Assembly: GCA_018700215.1 (NCBI GenBank)
Contig: JABIST010000376.1
Span: 1-7,845, forward strand
Direction of reading: 5' to 3'
DNA: 7,845 nt
Origin: Dehalococcoidia bacterium
GTDB lineage: Bacteria; Chloroflexota; Dehalococcoidia; UBA2979
A program made the position numbers and the translations under genes. Every line of letters begins with the position of its first letter. Position 1 is the first letter of the stretch. The notes beneath the pieces were generated by a model. The model saw only the letters and a program-made list of their open reading frames with translations, searched no databases and was not told the DNA's origin. Shown in pieces: positions 5,868 through 7,845 of this stretch.

Positions 5868-7121
5868 ATGGCCGCTGAACAAGAGATTTACGCCCTCGGC
5901 GAAACCCCACCATTGGGTTATGTCCCGCCCAAGATGCACGCGTCGCTGATCCGTCCCGAGCGCTTCGGCGAACCGAACCAGGCTTTCGAGATCGAAGAGG
6001 TAGACACGCCAACGCCCGGTCCTGGGCAAGTGCTCGTCTGGGTGATGGCTGCTGGCGTGAACTACAACAACGTCTGGGCCGCCCTCGGCACGCCGGTCAA
6101 CGTGATCGGCGCTCGCCAGCGGAAGGGCGCGGAAGAGGACTTCCACATCGGAGGTTCGGACGCATCGGGCATCGTCTGGGCGACCGGCGATGACGTGTCG
6201 ACCGTGAAAGTCGGCGACCGCGTGGTGCTGTCGTGCGGCATGTGGGACGAGAACGCGGAGGATATCGCCGCCGGCGCGGACCCGATGACCTCCAGCACCG
6301 CCAAGATCTGGGGCTACGAGGAGAACTGGGGTTCGTTCGGCCAGTTCGCGCTCGTCGACCATTACCAGTGCTTCCCGAAGCCGGAGCAGCTCACCTGGGA
6401 AGCGGCCGCCGCCTACATGCTGGTTGGCGCCACAGCCTACCGGCAGCTCATGGGCTGGCCGCCACACATCGTCAACGAGGGCGATCCGGTGCTGATCTGG
6501 GGTGGCACGGGCGGCCTCGGCTCCATGGCGATTCAGATCGTGAAGGCTCGCGGCGGGATCCCGATTGCGGTGGTCTCGAGCGAGGACAAGTACGACTTCT
6601 GCTACCAGATGGGCGCCAAGGGCGTAATCAACCGCAAGGAGTTCGACCACTGGGGCCGGCTGCCAGACGTCGACGACGCCGAGGCGTTCGGTACGTGGAT
6701 GAAAGGCGCTCGCGCGTTCGGTGCGAAGTTCTGGGAAGTGCTGGGCGAGCGCAAGGCGCCGAAGATCGTATTCGAGCACCCTGGCGAGGCAACGATCCCA
6801 ACCTCGATCTTCATCGCGGACAACAACGGCATGATCGTGATCTGTGCCGGAACCAGTGGCTACAATGCCGATGTCGACCTACGCTATCTGTGGATGCGGC
6901 AAAAGCGCCTCCAGGGTTCGCACTTCGCGAACGTGGAACAGTGCGCTGCTCTCAACCAGATGGTGATCGACGGTCAGGTGGACCCGGCGCTCTCCCAGGT
7001 GTTCCCGCTGGCGAACGTCGGTGATGCACACCAGCTGATGCACGAAAACAAGCATCAGCCTGGCAATATGTCGATCCTGGTAAATGCGACCGAGGAAGGT
7101 CAAACGGACCTCAACCTCTAG
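5868..7121 (+). CDS. ccr: Crotonyl-CoA carboxylase/reductase
   Basis: This cytoplasmic enzyme reductively carboxylates crotonyl-CoA with CO2 and NADPH to ethylmalonyl-CoA. It is the key step of the ethylmalonyl-CoA pathway for acetyl-CoA assimilation and a source of polyketide extender units. It is a zinc-independent medium-chain dehydrogenase/reductase of 417 residues (about 430-447 is typical). Visible features are the N-terminal block YALGETPPLGYVP at 8-20, VNYNNVW at 64-70, GGSDASGIVWA at 95-105, IWGYEENWGSFGQF at 147-160, the nucleotide-binding loop GGTGGLGS at 212-219, INRKEF...WGRLP at 254-265, VFEHPGEAT at 301-309, and KRLQGSHFAN at 346-355. The CO2-pocket residues known from the Kitasatospora enzyme (Asn81, Phe170, Glu171, His365) correspond to N67, Y150, E151 and H352. 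The overall pattern, including the Tyr, matches the Rhodobacter-type enzyme as I recall it. ATG 5868 is chosen over ATG 5820 because a purine-rich GAAAGAAAG (5850-5858) precedes it and the candidate -10 covers 5820. No other gene of the pathway is in view. Confidence 0.93.
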   Translation: MAAEQEIYALGETPPLGYVPPKMHASLIRPERFGEPNQAFEIEEVDTPTPGPGQVLVWVMAAGVNYNNVWAALGTPVNVIGARQRKGAEEDFHIGGSDASGIVWATGDDVSTVKVGDRVVLSCGMWDENAEDIAAGADPMTSSTAKIWGYEENWGSFGQFALVDHYQCFPKPEQLTWEAAAAYMLVGATAYRQLMGWPPHIVNEGDPVLIWGGTGGLGSMAIQIVKARGGIPIAVVSSEDKYDFCYQMGAKGVINRKEFDHWGRLPDVDDAEAFGTWMKGARAFGAKFWEVLGERKAPKIVFEHPGEATIPTSIFIADNNGMIVICAGTSGYNADVDLRYLWMRQKRLQGSHFANVEQCAALNQMVIDGQVDPALSQVFPLANVGDAHQLMHENKHQPGNMSILVNATEEGQTDLNL

Positions 7122-7138
7122 TCGAACAGTCGTTTCCT

Positions 7139-7179
7139 CCCGAGCCTGGAGGTCCCACCACCCACCCTCCAGGCTCGGG
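7139..7179. terminator. Perfect 14-bp stem-loop between convergent genes, probable terminator
   Basis: CCCGAGCCTGGAGG (7139-7152) pairs perfectly with CCTCCAGGCTCGGG (7166-7179) around a 13-base loop. It begins 17 bases after the ccr stop codon. Neither strand has a T-run after the stem, so it is not a classical intrinsic terminator. It could still stop transcription from both sides, or protect the 3' end of the ccr transcript. Confidence 0.65.
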
Positions 7180-7248
7180 GATCCCACCCCTCTCAGACTC
7201 CACAGCACATCCGAATCCCACACAGAGCATTCGCATACTCGCGCACCC

Positions 7249-7363
7249 TCAGGAGTCAGGTCAGGGCTCAGGGGCTTCGCGAACGGAACAGGCGCGTCGC
7301 TCGACAGCCAGCTAGCGCAGCGAGGACCGACGGGTCGAATGCCGGTGAGCAGAGCGAAGCGAG
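7249..7363. repeat. Short repeat-bearing spacer (TCAGG cluster and AGCGMAGCGAG pair)
   Basis: The rest of the ccr-to-next-gene spacer has no supported gene. TCAGG occurs four times, starting at 7249, 7256, 7261 and 7268 (periods 7, 5, 7). A second motif occurs as AGCGCAGCGAG at 7314-7324 and AGCGAAGCGAG at 7353-7363, ten of eleven bases alike and 39 bases apart; the second copy abuts the stop codon of the convergent gene. An 8-base palindrome TTCGCGAA lies at 7276-7283. Function is unknown; these may be copies of dispersed intergenic repeats. Confidence 0.4.
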
Positions 7364-7845
7364 CTACTGGTAGATGATGTAGTCGGGCGGGTCGTCCATG
7401 CCCATGATCTGCTGCGGCGTCATCACCGGCTCATCCCAGTGATAGAACAGCTTGAAGGCCGATCGCTCCGCATAGTCCGCCAGTGCGAATCGCTGATAGC
7501 CACCGATCTTCGGCCCAGCTGCGCCGAATCCGTCCATATCGATGGTGAGTTCCACCTCGGCGACATCCTCGTAGCGCTCTGGCTCGATCAGCATCCGACG
7601 CTGGAACTGGTGGAGCACCAGCAGCTTCGGTGGGATGCCAGCGTCCTGCACCAGCTCCGCGAGGTAGGCCTGCACCTTGTTGACCTCGTCGGCATCGAGG
7701 GAGCCGATCACGCGTCCGGGAACGGCCCTGTAGCGCGCGGTGGCGAATTCGGGATCGAGTGCGAGGTGGACGAAGGGCTCACGCAGGAACCACTCGAGGC
7801 GCTGCGTGTCCTCGAATGCATCGGACCAGCCGATCTGGAGGTCGA
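7364..7845 (-). CDS. Unrecognised conserved-looking protein, C-terminal part
   Basis: I do not recognise this protein with certainty. The frame stays open to the window's right edge, giving 159 visible residues, so the true start lies outside. A GTG at 7711 is internal to the longer frame, and the residues upstream of it (for example REPFVHLALDPEF) look like genuine protein. The fragment reads as a soluble alpha/beta domain: a helix DADEVNKVQAYLAELVQDAG, a hydrophobic strand PKLLVLHQF, a second strand ELTIDMDGFG, then KIGGYQRFAL, SAFKLFYHWDEP, and the end MTPQQIMGMDDPPDYIIYQ. No signal peptide or membrane segment is in the visible part. It dimly recalls hypothetical lipoproteins of Chloroflexota and Actinomycetota that end in a similar PPxxxIYQ tail, but that is memory, not a search. 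It is convergent with ccr and separated from it by the stem-loop, so it belongs to a different transcript. Confidence 0.75.
   Translation of the reverse strand, partial: DLQIGWSDAFEDTQRLEWFLREPFVHLALDPEFATARYRAVPGRVIGSLDADEVNKVQAYLAELVQDAGIPPKLLVLHQFQRRMLIEPERYEDVAEVELTIDMDGFGAAGPKIGGYQRFALADYAERSAFKLFYHWDEPVMTPQQIMGMDDPPDYIIYQ

Noticed and set aside
5766..6779. A 337-codon open frame on the minus strand over ccr
   Set aside because: It mirrors ccr, whose family motifs run through the entire region; the antisense product has no family features.
7364..7711. A complete 115-residue gene starting at GTG 7711
   Set aside because: The frame continues open to the window edge with protein-like sequence, so this GTG is most likely internal.

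Overview
This is a 7.8 kb stretch of GC-rich bacterial chromosome holding six protein-coding genes, two of them cut by the window edges. I see no mobile element, CRISPR array, rRNA or tRNA. The organism cannot be named from this alone. The ammonium transporter / P-II / GlnD gene order, and a P-II protein ending in TGERGTDAL, recall Actinomycetota and relatives such as Chloroflexota (Thermomicrobia-like). The crotonyl-CoA carboxylase/reductase instead resembles the alphaproteobacterial type. Placement is an inference of low confidence.

Layout. Bases 1-609 (+) hold the C-terminal part of a malate/L-lactate dehydrogenase-family (Ldh) oxidoreductase. It converges on a Dam-type adenine methyltransferase (641-1513, -). 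A 290-base control region (1514-1803) separates that gene from a divergent nitrogen operon: ammonium channel amtB (1804-3027), P-II signalling protein (3047-3385) and the P-II-modifying enzyme GlnD (3408-5756), spaced 19 and 22 bases apart. After a 111-base gap with a plausible promoter comes crotonyl-CoA carboxylase/reductase, ccr (5868-7121). A 242-base spacer with a 14-bp perfect stem-loop and small direct repeats separates it from a convergent, 5'-truncated unknown gene (7364-7845, -).

How the genes work together. The central three genes are a textbook ammonium-sensing module. AmtB conducts ammonium. P-II binds 2-oxoglutarate and ATP/ADP through conserved residues that are all visible, and can plug AmtB. 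GlnD reads glutamine and adds or removes a nucleotide on Tyr51 of P-II. The ccr gene belongs to acetyl-CoA assimilation (ethylmalonyl-CoA pathway) or to extender-unit supply for polyketides. No partner gene of either pathway lies in the window, so its role here is open. The methyltransferase has no restriction partner in view.

I did not find a convincing undescribed system. The points most worth checking are the lone alphaproteobacterial-type ccr beside an actinobacterial-style nitrogen operon, a tetranucleotide repeat inside glnD, GATC sites between dam and amtB, and the unrecognised gene at the right edge.
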